A stretch of 35,318 nt of DNA, taken from positions 1 through 35,318 of IMG/VR virus record IMGVR_UViG_3300017967_000088, one strand, 5' to 3'. Below are positions 9,737-15,292 of the stretch, piece by piece. The position numbers and the translations under genes are program-made. Numbering within the stretch: the stretch's first letter is position 1; each line of letters begins with the position of its first letter. The notes under the pieces were generated by a model. That model worked only from the letters and a program-made list of their open reading frames with translations, was not told the DNA's origin and ran no database searches. The DNA comes from a virus.

Positions 9737-9770
9737 CTAGGGGGGGGGCGCCCAGGGCGGGCGCCTAGTG
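9737..9770 (-). terminator. GC-rich hairpin between early-type block and baseplate module
   Basis: GGCGCCC (9747-9753) pairs with GGGCGCC (9759-9765), flanked by CTAG on both sides and by a run of nine G (9740-9748). No clear U-tract follows on the minus strand, so it is a weaker terminator candidate or a processing/pausing structure. It separates the small-gene block from the late operon. The rest of the 9675-9777 gap has only a TATAAAG-like string near 9700. Confidence 0.45.
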
Positions 9771-9777
9771 TGATTCT

Positions 9778-9990
9778 TCAGAGTGCCCAGCAGGTCTGAT
9801 TCACCCACTCGCCGTAGCTGATGGGTGCTAGCATGTAGCGGTCCCAGAGGAGGCGCAACTGGTCACGGCGTCGGCACTCGTGGGTGCTGTAGTGTCCAGA
9901 CTGCCATGCGATCGTGACGCTACGGGTCAGAGGGGAGAGGCGAATGGCACGGGTTGCGGTGCTTGCCTTGCTGGTGTCTAGGGTGATCAT
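9778..9990 (-). CDS. Small hypothetical protein, GC-rich block
   Basis: 70 aa, basic, starting MITLDTSKASTATRAIRLSP and containing HYSTHECRRRDQLRLLWDRY. No domain recognised. The -10-like hexamer TAGACT lies at 10011-10016, followed by a CA-rich leader without a Shine-Dalgarno. It is the last gene before the hairpin that closes the block. Confidence 0.65.
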   Translation of the reverse strand: MITLDTSKASTATRAIRLSPLTRSVTIAWQSGHYSTHECRRRDQLRLLWDRYMLAPISYGEWVNQTCWAL

Positions 9991-10010
9991 GCTGTGTTGT
10001 GTGTGTGGTT

Positions 10011-10016
10011 AGTCTA
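10011..10016 (-). promoter_or_regulatory. -10-like hexamer for the 9778-9990 gene
   Basis: TAGACT on the minus strand, identical to the hexamer at 11247-11252. It is preceded by a GAGGGGTCGCCCCTC stem-loop, but no TGTCCAC box is found at the usual distance; that stretch is the coding end of the upstream gene. Confidence 0.4.
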
Positions 10017-10034
10017 CCATGGAGGGGCGACCCC

Positions 10035-10286
10035 TCAGAGTTCCCAGAGCATCTCCTCCATCTCAGCGGCGTCGATGGCGGGGTCGTCCCAGCGCACCCC
10101 GTCGCCAGTGGTGACCAGATGGCGACCGATCTGCCCGTCAGTCATGCAGCGCACGAACTTCTCCCAGGCGGTCTCAATGCCTGCCTCTCGGTAGGTCACA
10201 CACGCCTTAGCGGTGTTGTAGAGAAATTCATCGTTTCCGATCCAGAGGGCGGCGTTCCAGGTTTCGTAGTTTGCCCAACCGTTCAT
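10035..10286 (-). CDS. NYETWN-motif phage protein (DUF7249-like)
   Basis: 83 aa. The N-terminus MNGWANYETWNAALWIGNDE matches a small protein family widespread in phages and some bacteria, with the NYETWN..LWI.ND signature; its function is unknown. The C-terminus is acidic (AIDAAEMEEMLWEL). The promoter upstream has a TGTCCAC box and TACAAT. The leader is CA-rich with no Shine-Dalgarno. Monocistronic, with its own promoter, like its neighbours. Confidence 0.85.
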   Translation of the reverse strand: MNGWANYETWNAALWIGNDEFLYNTAKACVTYREAGIETAWEKFVRCMTDGQIGRHLVTTGDGVRWDDPAIDAAEMEEMLWEL

Positions 10287-10311
10287 GGTCTGTCGTTTGT
10301 GTGTTGTGTGT

Positions 10312-10353
10312 ATTGTAGAGCCAGGGTCGCTCCCCTCAGGGGGAGGGTGGACA
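10312..10353 (-). promoter_or_regulatory. TGTCCAC-class promoter for the 10035-10286 gene
   Basis: TGTCCAC box at 10347-10353 directly after the upstream stop codon, 29 nt spacer, then TACAAT at 10312-10317. The spacer contains a CTCCC-loop-GGGGAG stem. No TTGACA-like -35. Confidence 0.65.
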
Positions 10354-10355
10354 CC

Positions 10356-10577
10356 TCAGCGATTGACCCCAAACACCAGATCAGCGATGGCGTTGGTGTT
10401 GGCATCGGTGCGACACCAGCGGACGGGCTCACCCTTCTGGGGGCACATCCAGATCATGCAGGGCTCACCCGTGATTTGTGCCAGGCGGAAGGCGTGGTTC
10501 ATGTCGGTCGCCCAGTCGCACCCGTGAGGATCGAAGTTGGTCCAGGCGGCGGGTTGAACTGCGATGGCGTTGGTCAT
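10356..10577 (-). CDS. Small hypothetical protein, GC-rich block
   Basis: 73 aa, starting MTNAIAVQPAAWTNFDPHGC and rich in Trp, Cys and Met (CMIWMCPQKGEPVRWCRTD). The four Cys could bind metal; no family recognised. It has its own TGTCCAC-class promoter, and the stop codon is followed at once by the box of the next promoter. Confidence 0.75.
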   Translation of the reverse strand: MTNAIAVQPAAWTNFDPHGCDWATDMNHAFRLAQITGEPCMIWMCPQKGEPVRWCRTDANTNAIADLVFGVNR

Positions 10578-10598
10578 GTGCTTTGCTTTGTTCCCTTA

Positions 10599-10641
10599 AT
10601 TATAAGGGCAGAGGTTGGCGGTTCTGGGGGGCTAGTGGACA
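10599..10641 (-). promoter_or_regulatory. TGTCCAC-class promoter for the 10356-10577 gene
   Basis: TGTCCAC at 10635-10641, 30 nt spacer, TATAAT at 10599-10604. The leader contains AAGGGAA followed by a CA-rich stretch. Confidence 0.65.
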
Positions 10642-10655
10642 GTGCCCCGACTGGT

Positions 10656-10820
10656 TCACTTCCTGAGTTCGTGCTGTGCTGCCAGGATGATGTCAGCAGT
10701 CACGACCCGAAGGGGACGGATCGGCTCCCAGGCAACGTACAGCACGAGAGCCGCCACAACGATCTTAAGCATGGTCTGGCGATGGTAGGATGCAGAGCGG
10801 GACTTGGTGAGTGCTTTCAT
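10656..10820 (-). CDS. Small single-pass membrane protein
   Basis: 54 aa from the ATG at 10820. A basic N-terminus (MKALTKSRSASYHRQ) precedes a hydrophobic segment (about residues 17-33, LKIVVAALVLYVAW) and a C-terminal helix ending ELRK. The charge pattern predicts the N-terminus inside the cell. A longer frame exists, but this ATG follows the upstream stop by 2 bp, so the two genes are probably co-translated. Function unknown; small membrane peptides of this sort in phages can act on host envelope or transport. Confidence 0.65.
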   Translation of the reverse strand: MKALTKSRSASYHRQTMLKIVVAALVLYVAWEPIRPLRVVTADIILAAQHELRK

Positions 10821-10822
10821 GA

Positions 10823-10996
10823 TCAGTCGCGGTCGGAGATGTTCCACACTCCCCAGGTGCCTGCCTCAGGGGCAGGGGTGAGGATCTCGGTGCCTGCAGC
10901 AACGTCTGCTTTAGCAGCGGCAGAGCGTGCCATCATGGCGTTGTGCTGACGGGTGTAGTCAGCGAGGATGGCGGAGAGGTCAGGTGTTTTGTTCAT
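10823..10996 (-). CDS. Small hypothetical protein with predicted leaderless start
   Basis: 57 aa from the ATG at 10996 (MNKTPDLSAILADYTRQHNA), Ala-rich and helical, ending VWNISDRD. A start at 11044 is possible in frame, but the promoter hexamer TATACT ends just 6 nt before the 10996 ATG, which puts the predicted transcript start at the A of ATG. No family recognised. Confidence 0.7.
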   Translation of the reverse strand: MNKTPDLSAILADYTRQHNAMMARSAAAKADVAAGTEILTPAPEAGTWGVWNISDRD

Positions 10997-11002
10997 GTCC
11001 TT

Positions 11003-11043
11003 AGTATAGGGTCTCAGGGGGTGCTGTGGGGGTTTGGTGGACA
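11003..11043 (-). promoter_or_regulatory. TGTCCAC-class promoter, leaderless type
   Basis: TGTCCAC at 11037-11043, 28 nt spacer, TATACT at 11003-11008, then AAGGAC and the ATG at 10996. Confidence 0.7.
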
Positions 11044-11078
11044 CTCTGCCAACTGGTCAGGCAGCCGCCCAGTTAGTG

Positions 11079-11240
11079 TTACTTAGTGCCGAACATTTCT
11101 TGATACAAATCGAGATCCTGGTTCTTATACTTTTCATTGGTCAACCAGATCTCTTGTTCGATCCAGGCAACTTGTGCCCTTGCCTTAAGCAAACTCTCAC
11201 GCAGTTCGTAGAGTTTCTGGTTTCGTTCTGTGATTGTCAT
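11079..11240 (-). CDS. Small coiled-coil protein
   Basis: 53 aa (starts MTITERNQKLYELRESLLKA), highly charged and helical throughout, ending MFGTK. No family recognised. It lies next to the HicA-like gene but shows no HicB features (no RHH/HTH and no HicB fold). The start is fixed by TAGACT, which ends 6 nt upstream, as for other leaderless-type genes here. Confidence 0.75.
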   Translation of the reverse strand: MTITERNQKLYELRESLLKARAQVAWIEQEIWLTNEKYKNQDLDLYQEMFGTK

Positions 11241-11246
11241 GTGTTG

Positions 11247-11289
11247 AGTCTACAGGGTCAGGGGTGCTGATCTAGGGGTGCTGTGGACA
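11247..11289 (-). promoter_or_regulatory. TGTCCAC-class promoter, leaderless type
   Basis: TGTCCAC at 11283-11289 right after the TAG of the HicA-like gene, 30 nt spacer, TAGACT at 11247-11252, then CAACAC and the ATG at 11240. Confidence 0.65.
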
Positions 11290-11290
11290 C

Positions 11291-11509
11291 CTAGCAGACC
11301 GTCTCCAGCTTGGCATAGAACTTTAGGAAGTTCTTGGTGACCCCAGGGGAGAACTCATGCGAGCCGCCGCTGCCATGGATCGGTAGGGGGAACGTTTCAC
11401 TGAGGGCAGGGTGTGAGATCTTATCATGTCCAGAGCGACCCCTGCGGATCTCAACGCCTGGGATCTTGGCAAGCATCTTGCGAGCCTGCCTCATCTTGAG
11501 TTGTTTCAT
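11291..11509 (-). CDS. HicA-like (YcfA family) small RNA-binding/toxin-like protein
   Basis: 72 aa, the usual HicA length. It starts MKQLKMRQARKMLAKIPGVE, followed by RSGHDKISHP (27-34), then PLPIHGSGG and SPGVTKNFLKFY. This matches the HicA pattern: a helix, a G-H-x-K strand with the catalytic His (His28), a PxHG turn, and a P-G-T-x-x-x-(I/F)-L helix. HicA proteins are dsRBD-fold mRNA interferases usually paired with HicB. No HicB is seen beside it. It may be a solitary phage effector on host mRNA, or inactive. Family assignment is fairly secure; activity is inferred. Confidence 0.75.
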   Translation of the reverse strand: MKQLKMRQARKMLAKIPGVEIRRGRSGHDKISHPALSETFPLPIHGSGGSHEFSPGVTKNFLKFYAKLETVC

Positions 11510-11515
11510 GGTGTC

Positions 11516-11521
11516 ATTCTA
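11516..11521 (-). promoter_or_regulatory. -10-like hexamer for the HicA-like gene, leaderless type
   Basis: TAGAAT ends 6 nt (GACACC) before the ATG at 11509. A GGGGGC-loop-GCCCCC stem at 11529-11548 lies just upstream and could terminate the preceding gene. No TGTCCAC box is found. Confidence 0.5.
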
Positions 11522-11528
11522 TAGGAAA

Positions 11529-11548
11529 GGGGGCACCGTAGCGCCCCC
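11529..11548 (-). terminator. GC-rich stem-loop before the HicA-like promoter
   Basis: GGGGGC and GCCCCC arms with an 8-nt loop, between the stop of the 108-aa gene and the promoter of the HicA-like gene. On the minus strand the stem is followed by TTTCC, a weak U-rich tail. Confidence 0.45.
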
Positions 11549-11568
11549 ATGTCACGTTCTGTAATGTC

Positions 11569-11895
11569 TCAGGCGAGACGCATGGATGAGAAGAATGGGA
11601 TTGTGTCCATCCCGTTGCCAGTGTTGATGCGAACGAACCAATCGAAGTTCTTCTGGAAGACGCCCTCCCCAGGCATCCCGTGGGCGTCTAGAATGGCGTT
11701 TAGGCGACTCTTGGTAGTGTTAGACTGCCAACCCCCATCAAAGAGGCGAACGAAGTTGTCGCCCACCTCAGCGATCAGGTTGCCATGGAGGCGGACGATA
11801 GCCACACCGTCACAGTGGTTGACCGAGGTGTTCCCAGACTGCCAGTCCCGATTCTCGGAGATGGCGGCGTTCATTTGGGTTTCGATCTTACGCAT
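11569..11895 (-). CDS. Conserved phage hypothetical protein (MRKIETQMNAAI family)
   Basis: 108 aa, starting MRKIETQMNAAISENRDWQS, then GNTSVN, VRLHGNLIAEVGDNFVRLFD and GGWQSNTTKSRLNAILDAHG. This combination recurs in many phages of varied hosts as a small protein of unknown function; I recognise the pattern but know no role. Expressed from its own TGTCCAC-class promoter, with a CA-rich leader lacking a Shine-Dalgarno. Confidence 0.8.
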   Translation of the reverse strand: MRKIETQMNAAISENRDWQSGNTSVNHCDGVAIVRLHGNLIAEVGDNFVRLFDGGWQSNTTKSRLNAILDAHGMPGEGVFQKNFDWFVRINTGNGMDTIPFFSSMRLA

Positions 11896-11921
11896 GGTGT
11901 CGTGTCGTTTGAACTGAGGTC

Positions 11922-11964
11922 ATTATAAGCACCCCTCGGAGGGGTTTGGGTGCCACTGTGGACA
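11922..11964 (-). promoter_or_regulatory. TGTCCAC-class promoter for the 11569-11895 gene
   Basis: TGTCCAC at 11958-11964, 30 nt spacer with an ACCCC-tccga-GGGGT stem, TATAAT at 11922-11927. Confidence 0.7.
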
Positions 11965-11976
11965 CCCTGTCAGGCG

Positions 11977-12159
11977 TCACACCAGGAAGGTGGAAGGGTC
12001 GCCGTAGTCTCCGACGATGTTGCCGAAGGCGTCTCGGATCTCGGCGTAACCGAATTCCTCGGACAGGTCCAGGCAGAGCAGCATGGCACGATCCAGGTCG
12101 GTTGTGGTCTCGTTCTCCTCAGGGGCAGAGGGGCAGATGATCTCGTAGGTGTTGTTCAT
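11977..12159 (-). CDS. Small acidic hypothetical protein
   Basis: 60 aa, starting MNNTYEIICPSAPEENETTT, with an acidic helix and a C-terminal FGNIVGDYGDPSTFLV. No family recognised. TATAAT ends 6 nt before the ATG, giving a predicted leaderless message. The first gene of the GC-rich block in transcription order. Confidence 0.75.
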   Translation of the reverse strand: MNNTYEIICPSAPEENETTTDLDRAMLLCLDLSEEFGYAEIRDAFGNIVGDYGDPSTFLV

Positions 12160-12165
12160 GTAGAC

Positions 12166-12208
12166 ATTATAGGCACACGCGAGGGACGATCCAGGGTCAG
12201 AGTGGACA
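12166..12208 (-). promoter_or_regulatory. TGTCCAC-class promoter, leaderless type
   Basis: TGTCCAC at 12202-12208, 30 nt spacer, TATAAT at 12166-12171, then GTCTAC and the ATG at 12159. The remaining gap to 12304 holds only a 17-codon frame and the stem-loop at 12288-12326. Confidence 0.7.
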
Positions 12209-12287
12209 GTTCAAAGAAGTGGCACAGACCCGCTTGCGAATGTCCCCCATGGTGTGGCTCAATAGTTTGTGTCACCGAGAGAGGCAA

Positions 12288-12326
12288 CGATTACTATCAA
12301 CAACTCACTGAGAGTTTGAGTAATCG
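12288..12326 (-). terminator. Stem-loop at the end of the 12305-12484 gene
   Basis: CGATTACT (12288-12295) and AGTAATCG (12319-12326) are perfect inverted repeats, with an inner CAACTC/GAGTTTG pairing. The hairpin spans the stop codon of the gene. No U-tract follows, so it may protect or process the 3' end rather than terminate. Confidence 0.4.
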
Positions 12327-12484
12327 TCACCCACAAACACTTGGTAACACAAACCCTCCATCAGGTAGTAGTCAGCAACCTTCTGAAACTCAGGGTGATC
12401 ATTGATTAGATCAGTGTCCAACAGATACTGAACATAATCCACCTGATCAGTAGGGTTAGCAAACTCAATCGGTGTAGTAATCAT
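12305..12484 (-). CDS. Small acidic hypothetical protein
   Basis: 59 aa from the ATG at 12484 (MITTPIEFANPTDQVDYVQY), continuing YLLDTDLINDHPEFQKVADYY and ending VGDDYSNSQ. An in-frame ATG at 12496 would add four residues. Upstream extension is unlikely because it would overlap the previous gene out of frame along its whole length. Overlaps that gene's end by 20 bp. No family recognised. Confidence 0.65.
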   Translation of the reverse strand: MITTPIEFANPTDQVDYVQYLLDTDLINDHPEFQKVADYYLMEGLCYQVFVGDDYSNSQ

Positions 12485-12659
12485 CGGAGGCGTCATCGTA
12501 GTTGTTGATGTCTTTGGTGTAGTTCTTGATCCTCTTAGCGTTAGCAATCTTATCAAGATAGCCGCTACTCTCAAGGTCAAGATACTCAGCATACTCTCTC
12601 TTCTTCTTACTGAAAGAGGAGTTACGATTACTACCTCTATTGTTCCAGGTTTTAGCCAT
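12465..12659 (-). CDS. Small hypothetical protein, basic N-terminus and acidic C-terminus
   Basis: 64 aa: MAKTWNNRGSNRNSSFSKKK at the start, Lys/Arg-rich through residue 47, then an Asp/Tyr-rich tail (DDASDDYYTD). The bipolar charge suggests nucleic-acid or protein binding, but no family is recognised. A TATAAC-like string lies about 40 bp upstream near 12700, overlapping the end of the next gene. Confidence 0.65.
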   Translation of the reverse strand: MAKTWNNRGSNRNSSFSKKKREYAEYLDLESSGYLDKIANAKRIKNYTKDINNYDDASDDYYTD

Positions 12660-12699
12660 TTGTGATACTTTTGTCTTAACTCAAAGGTTTCACTAATAG

Positions 12700-12987
12700 T
12701 TATACTTTCTGTGAAAGACTACCATCTTTCACCAAACCATTGAAATACTTACCAAGAGACAAATGCTGCTCTTTTGTATACTTTTCAAGGGTTTCTACCA
12801 ATTCCTTCAAATCACCTGAGAAAGTATAATCATACACTTTCTCTTGACTTGCGAAGGTTACACTAACTTTCTCAGAGTCCACCGAAATCGTGTCAATAGC
12901 TGTGCTGTACTCTTTTACATCAAAAGTGACAGGACTCACAGTTGTGGCGGCTTTCGGTGCTGCTGCTTTTTTCTTGCGTGGTGCCAA
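12700..12987 (-). CDS. Hypothetical protein with TTG start
   Basis: 95 aa if begun at the TTG at 12987: (M)APRKKKAAAPKAATTVSPVT, then a beta-rich middle (TISVDSEKVSVTFASQEKVY) and a helical end. The frame extends to 13119, but that extension would cross the promoter at 13015-13056 and reads as non-natural sequence. No ATG is available, and AAAGGGAT lies 8-10 nt before the TTG. The Lys/Ala/Pro-rich tail followed by a compact domain is common in cyanophage small proteins; function unknown. Confidence 0.65.
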   Translation of the reverse strand: MAPRKKKAAAPKAATTVSPVTFDVKEYSTAIDTISVDSEKVSVTFASQEKVYDYTFSGDLKELVETLEKYTKEQHLSLGKYFNGLVKDGSLSQKV

Positions 12988-13014
12988 GGTTTGATCCCTT
13001 TCGATTACTTTGTA

Positions 13015-13056
13015 ATTATACAGCCAACTCGGAGGGTTTCGGAGGGGTCTGGGACA
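13015..13056 (-). promoter_or_regulatory. TGTCCAC-class promoter, variant box
   Basis: Box variant TGTCCCA at 13050-13056 (preceded by AAC as in other members), 29 nt spacer, TATAAT at 13015-13020. Drives the TTG-start gene. Confidence 0.55.
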
Positions 13057-13179
13057 GTTCTCAAAGTGTACTCCGAGTGGTTGACTTTCGATAGGTTGCG
13101 TGCTAAGACCCACAAGCACCTAGACAATCTCATACGTTTCCGCGAACAAGCTCACACAAACCCATTTTTTAACACATTC

Positions 13180-13233
13180 TTTTCCACAGGTTTTTCCACA
13201 ACGTTTTCCACAGAATACACGGAGTTTTCCACA
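13180..13233. other. Cluster of four DnaA boxes (TTTTCCACA)
   Basis: Four identical TTTTCCACA 9-mers on the plus strand at 13180-13188, 13192-13200, 13204-13212 and 13225-13233. Each matches the DnaA-box consensus TT(A/T)TNCACA, and TTTTCCACA is the form reported for cyanobacterial origins. Start-to-start distances are 12, 12 and 21 bp. They lie in the longest non-coding stretch here (12988-13239), next to a T6 run. Candidate replication origin or DnaA-titration site. Confidence 0.7.
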
Positions 13234-13239
13234 AGTATG

Positions 13240-13857
13240 TTAGATTAACTGTTGTTTCAACACATCTATCACCACGGAGTAACGCGGAGCCTGTCCCTCA
13301 TTATACACTCTATGTTTCTTCTTTGCTCTGAAGATCATATACTCTGACTCCATGAAATACTTTCTTACTACTCTCTTCTCTGTCTCTTGTACTTCTAGGA
13401 ATGTACCATTGTCAGTAGAGATATTGTAGAAAGATCTGAATTGGATTACTCCTTCACATGGGTCATCATCATAGTGCCAATCTAGTCCATAGCCAGGATC
13501 GAGTACAGTAATACCAGCATATGTGGTATGACCAATGAACTCAATCATCTTGGTTAGTTTAGGCATCAGTTTAGCATTACGTTTGTAGTGCTGACTGTTG
13601 TATAGTAGGGGAGCGATACACCAACTAGGATTAGTTGTCCTTTGTGGTGCTTCATAATACTCCTTCTCTAGTATAGGAAAGCCTTTACCTTCTTTAGCGA
13701 TGAAGTTCTCTTGATAGGAGGCAAAGTCTCTAAACTCTAGTTGTGGTAGTGCTTTATCAAACTCTTCTCTGATCTGATCATTGAATCGTTTGAGTACGAG
13801 TAATCGTGGCTCTACTTTACTTGGATTCAGGAATGAGGAGTTTGTTTGTTGTTCCAT
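13240..13857 (-). CDS. Aspartyl/asparaginyl beta-hydroxylase-like 2OG oxygenase
   Basis: 205 aa from the ATG at 13857. The C-terminal half shows a double-stranded beta-helix metal site: WHYDDD with His128 and Asp130, distal His182 (KKHRVYNEGQ), and Arg192 in APRYSVVIDV, which would hold 2-oxoglutarate. The spacing and the RYSVVIDV strand resemble Asp/Asn beta-hydroxylases and related phage dioxygenases. The likely role is hydroxylation of a protein or small-molecule substrate using 2OG, Fe(II) and O2; the substrate is unknown. An in-frame ATG at 13881 is an alternative start; both overlap the end of the preceding gene. It ends 6 bp from the DnaA-box cluster. Confidence 0.7.
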   Translation of the reverse strand: MEQQTNSSFLNPSKVEPRLLVLKRFNDQIREEFDKALPQLEFRDFASYQENFIAKEGKGFPILEKEYYEAPQRTTNPSWCIAPLLYNSQHYKRNAKLMPKLTKMIEFIGHTTYAGITVLDPGYGLDWHYDDDPCEGVIQFRSFYNISTDNGTFLEVQETEKRVVRKYFMESEYMIFRAKKKHRVYNEGQAPRYSVVIDVLKQQLI

Positions 13858-14014
13858 ACTGGGAATAGAGTTTAGCATCATTTAGAGCTTGTTGATCGCT
13901 CTTGAATGGTCCATAGTTGTATGGTGTATCTTGATAGGACCAATACACACCTTTACGCTTTTGCTTGAGATCAATGATGATTTCTTGGTTATTAACTTGG
14001 AATTGGTGCTTCAT
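13817..14014 (-). CDS. Small hypothetical protein
   Basis: 65 aa, starting MKHQFQVNNQEIIIDLKQKR, with alternating basic strand and an aromatic centre (YWSYQDTPYNYGPF) and a C-terminal helix. No family recognised. It overlaps the preceding 59-aa gene by 23 bp and the following oxygenase by about 41 bp, each in another frame, as is common in compact phage operons. Confidence 0.7.
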   Translation of the reverse strand: MKHQFQVNNQEIIIDLKQKRKGVYWSYQDTPYNYGPFKSDQQALNDAKLYSQYGTTNKLLIPESK

Positions 14015-14171
14015 TGAATAGAGGGATGAGTTCAGTGTGTGTTACTTTTGGATCGTGGGCTCTGATATTACTTTCGTAGTGAATCGCATCTTCGATAGAC
14101 AGAAATGGTACTTGGACTATAGAGACCTGTTTCCTCTTCTGTCTCGTCAAAATAACGGCATACCTCATCAT
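13992..14171 (-). CDS. Small hypothetical protein, easily missed
   Basis: 59 aa, starting MMRYAVILTRQKRKQVSIVQ, then VPFLSIEDAIHYESNIRAHD and a Pro-rich end (NEAPIPS). A beta strand, helix and strand pattern; no known family. It begins 12 bp after the stop of the 63-aa gene and overlaps the following gene by 23 bp. The longer frame over the same DNA (14068-14298) lacks a sensible start and overlaps two neighbours. Confidence 0.65.
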   Translation of the reverse strand: MMRYAVILTRQKRKQVSIVQVPFLSIEDAIHYESNIRAHDPKVTHTELIPLFNEAPIPS

Positions 14172-14182
14172 ACAATGTGTGA

Positions 14183-14374
14183 TTATTTACATGTGGATTG
14201 GATGTCTTTCCAGTGCTCCGTGAAGACAACAAGATTGGTGTCACGCTCTTTGGTCTCTCCATAACGAGTGGTGATAGTAACATAACGTTCACAGACAAAG
14301 TTGATTACACCGTCATGTCCATTGTAGGACACCACATCACCTTTGTCAAATGGACTATACTTCTCGGGTGTCAT
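14183..14374 (-). CDS. Small beta-rich hypothetical protein
   Basis: 63 aa: MTPEKYSPFDKGDVVSYNGH, then DGVINFVCERYVTITTRYGE. The pattern of a D-V-V-x-Y-x-G turn followed by strands recalls KOW/SH3-like small barrels in which such proteins bind nucleic acid, but the match is weak. It overlaps the end of the 109-aa gene by 20 bp. Confidence 0.7.
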   Translation of the reverse strand: MTPEKYSPFDKGDVVSYNGHDGVINFVCERYVTITTRYGETKERDTNLVVFTEHWKDIQSTCK

Positions 14375-14684
14375 TGTTGAGTGCTTCCTTGAGTGCTTCG
14401 GCTACATTCTCCTTGAAGGAACGATAGGGGATGAACAACTCATCATCCTCTGTCTTATAGTCCTGATGCGTCTCTTTGAACTTACGATCTACATCATACA
14501 GCATATTCTGTACAATGTCATTGATCACTTCAATACTCTTTGGTGTGATGGAGTGCCATTCATAGCCAGGGAACATGTCATCCTTGACTCGATCTAATAG
14601 GGCTTTCTTACAATGCCATTGATGATCAAAGATCTGGGTAAATGCTTCCCAGTCATGATTAGATTTGAAATGTGGGATAGTCAT
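14355..14684 (-). CDS. Helical hypothetical protein
   Basis: 109 aa, starting MTIPHFKSNHDWEAFTQIFD, rich in charged helices (IEVINDIVQNMLYDVDRKFK; FKENVAEALKEALNND). No membrane segment and no known motif. Located 9 bp after the 147-aa gene, same operon by spacing. Confidence 0.75.
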   Translation of the reverse strand: MTIPHFKSNHDWEAFTQIFDHQWHCKKALLDRVKDDMFPGYEWHSITPKSIEVINDIVQNMLYDVDRKFKETHQDYKTEDDELFIPYRSFKENVAEALKEALNNDTREV

Positions 14685-14693
14685 TTGTTCTTC

Positions 14694-15137
14694 TCAACTG
14701 TCAACTAATGCTTCCATGTCAGAATGTCCCCATGGTGGCATATTATCACCTTTGATCTTGGGTTCACTACCAAAGTTCTTTTCATAATGAGCGTTCATCT
14801 TAGCCCATTGAGCATCACGCTCTTTCCACTCCTGGTATTTCTTGTCCAGGTCCTCATTCATCGTTAGATCATACTCACCACAGAGCTTACGCTGTTCATC
14901 TTCACTGACACAATCATTGAATACCAATGACATAGCAGCAGTTCTGATTGATTTGGGGTCCATGCCTACACATAGCATGAACTTCTCAAATAACTTGAAA
15001 TACTGCTTACAGTTGAGATCTGATGCTGGTGCTGTGATCAGGTAATGCTCTTCAGGAATGTAATCATCATCATCCCATCCATAAGAGGGAGTGAACGTAG
15101 CATCAAACTTGAATTGTACTTCTGCTTCGTAGGTCAT
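14694..15137 (-). CDS. Hypothetical protein of the small-gene operon
   Basis: 147 aa, starting MTYEAEVQFKFDATFTPSYG, with an acidic loop (DDDDYIPEEHYL), a helical middle and a C-terminal coiled region (LDKKYQEWKERDAQWAKMNA). Function unknown. The ATG overlaps the stop of the AbrB-like gene (ATGA), so expression is likely coupled. Confidence 0.78.
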   Translation of the reverse strand: MTYEAEVQFKFDATFTPSYGWDDDDYIPEEHYLITAPASDLNCKQYFKLFEKFMLCVGMDPKSIRTAAMSLVFNDCVSEDEQRKLCGEYDLTMNEDLDKKYQEWKERDAQWAKMNAHYEKNFGSEPKIKGDNMPPWGHSDMEALVDS

Positions 15138-15292
15138 GATGCTTTCTTGATGGTGATCGTGTTGTCATCATTGACAATCCATTCTAGAATGTCACCTTCG
15201 TACCAGCCAAGTGAATCTAGAATCTCATCAGATAGTGGGATCATACAATCATCACCATCTTCTTCTATTGTTGTTGAATACATCATGTCCAT
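15134..15292 (-). CDS. AbrB/SpoVT-like small DNA-binding-type protein
   Basis: 52 aa. After a short acidic start, the sequence IPLSDEILDSLGWYEGDILE (18-37) and TITIKKA at the end follow the swapped-hairpin AbrB/MazE pattern (strand, IP.E.L..LG...GD.., strand). Such proteins act as dimeric transcription regulators or antitoxins. Here it could be a small regulator; no toxin partner is adjacent. Its start lies inside the end of the preceding gene and its stop overlaps the next ATG. A second protein of similar pattern is at 33425-33619. Confidence 0.7.
   Translation of the reverse strand: MDMMYSTTIEEDGDDCMIPLSDEILDSLGWYEGDILEWIVNDDNTITIKKAS

Noticed and set aside
9999-10949. Long plus-strand open frame of 316 codons
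   Set aside because: It lies opposite five small minus-strand genes and their promoters, in GC-rich DNA where stops are rare, and its translation has no domain or natural composition.
12700-13119. Extension of the TTG-start gene to 13119
   Set aside because: It crosses a TATAAT promoter with a box variant, and the added residues look like read-through of non-coding DNA.
14068-14298. Minus-strand frame of 76 codons
   Set aside because: It overlaps two better-fitting frames (13992-14171 and 14183-14374) and begins with unnatural sequence.
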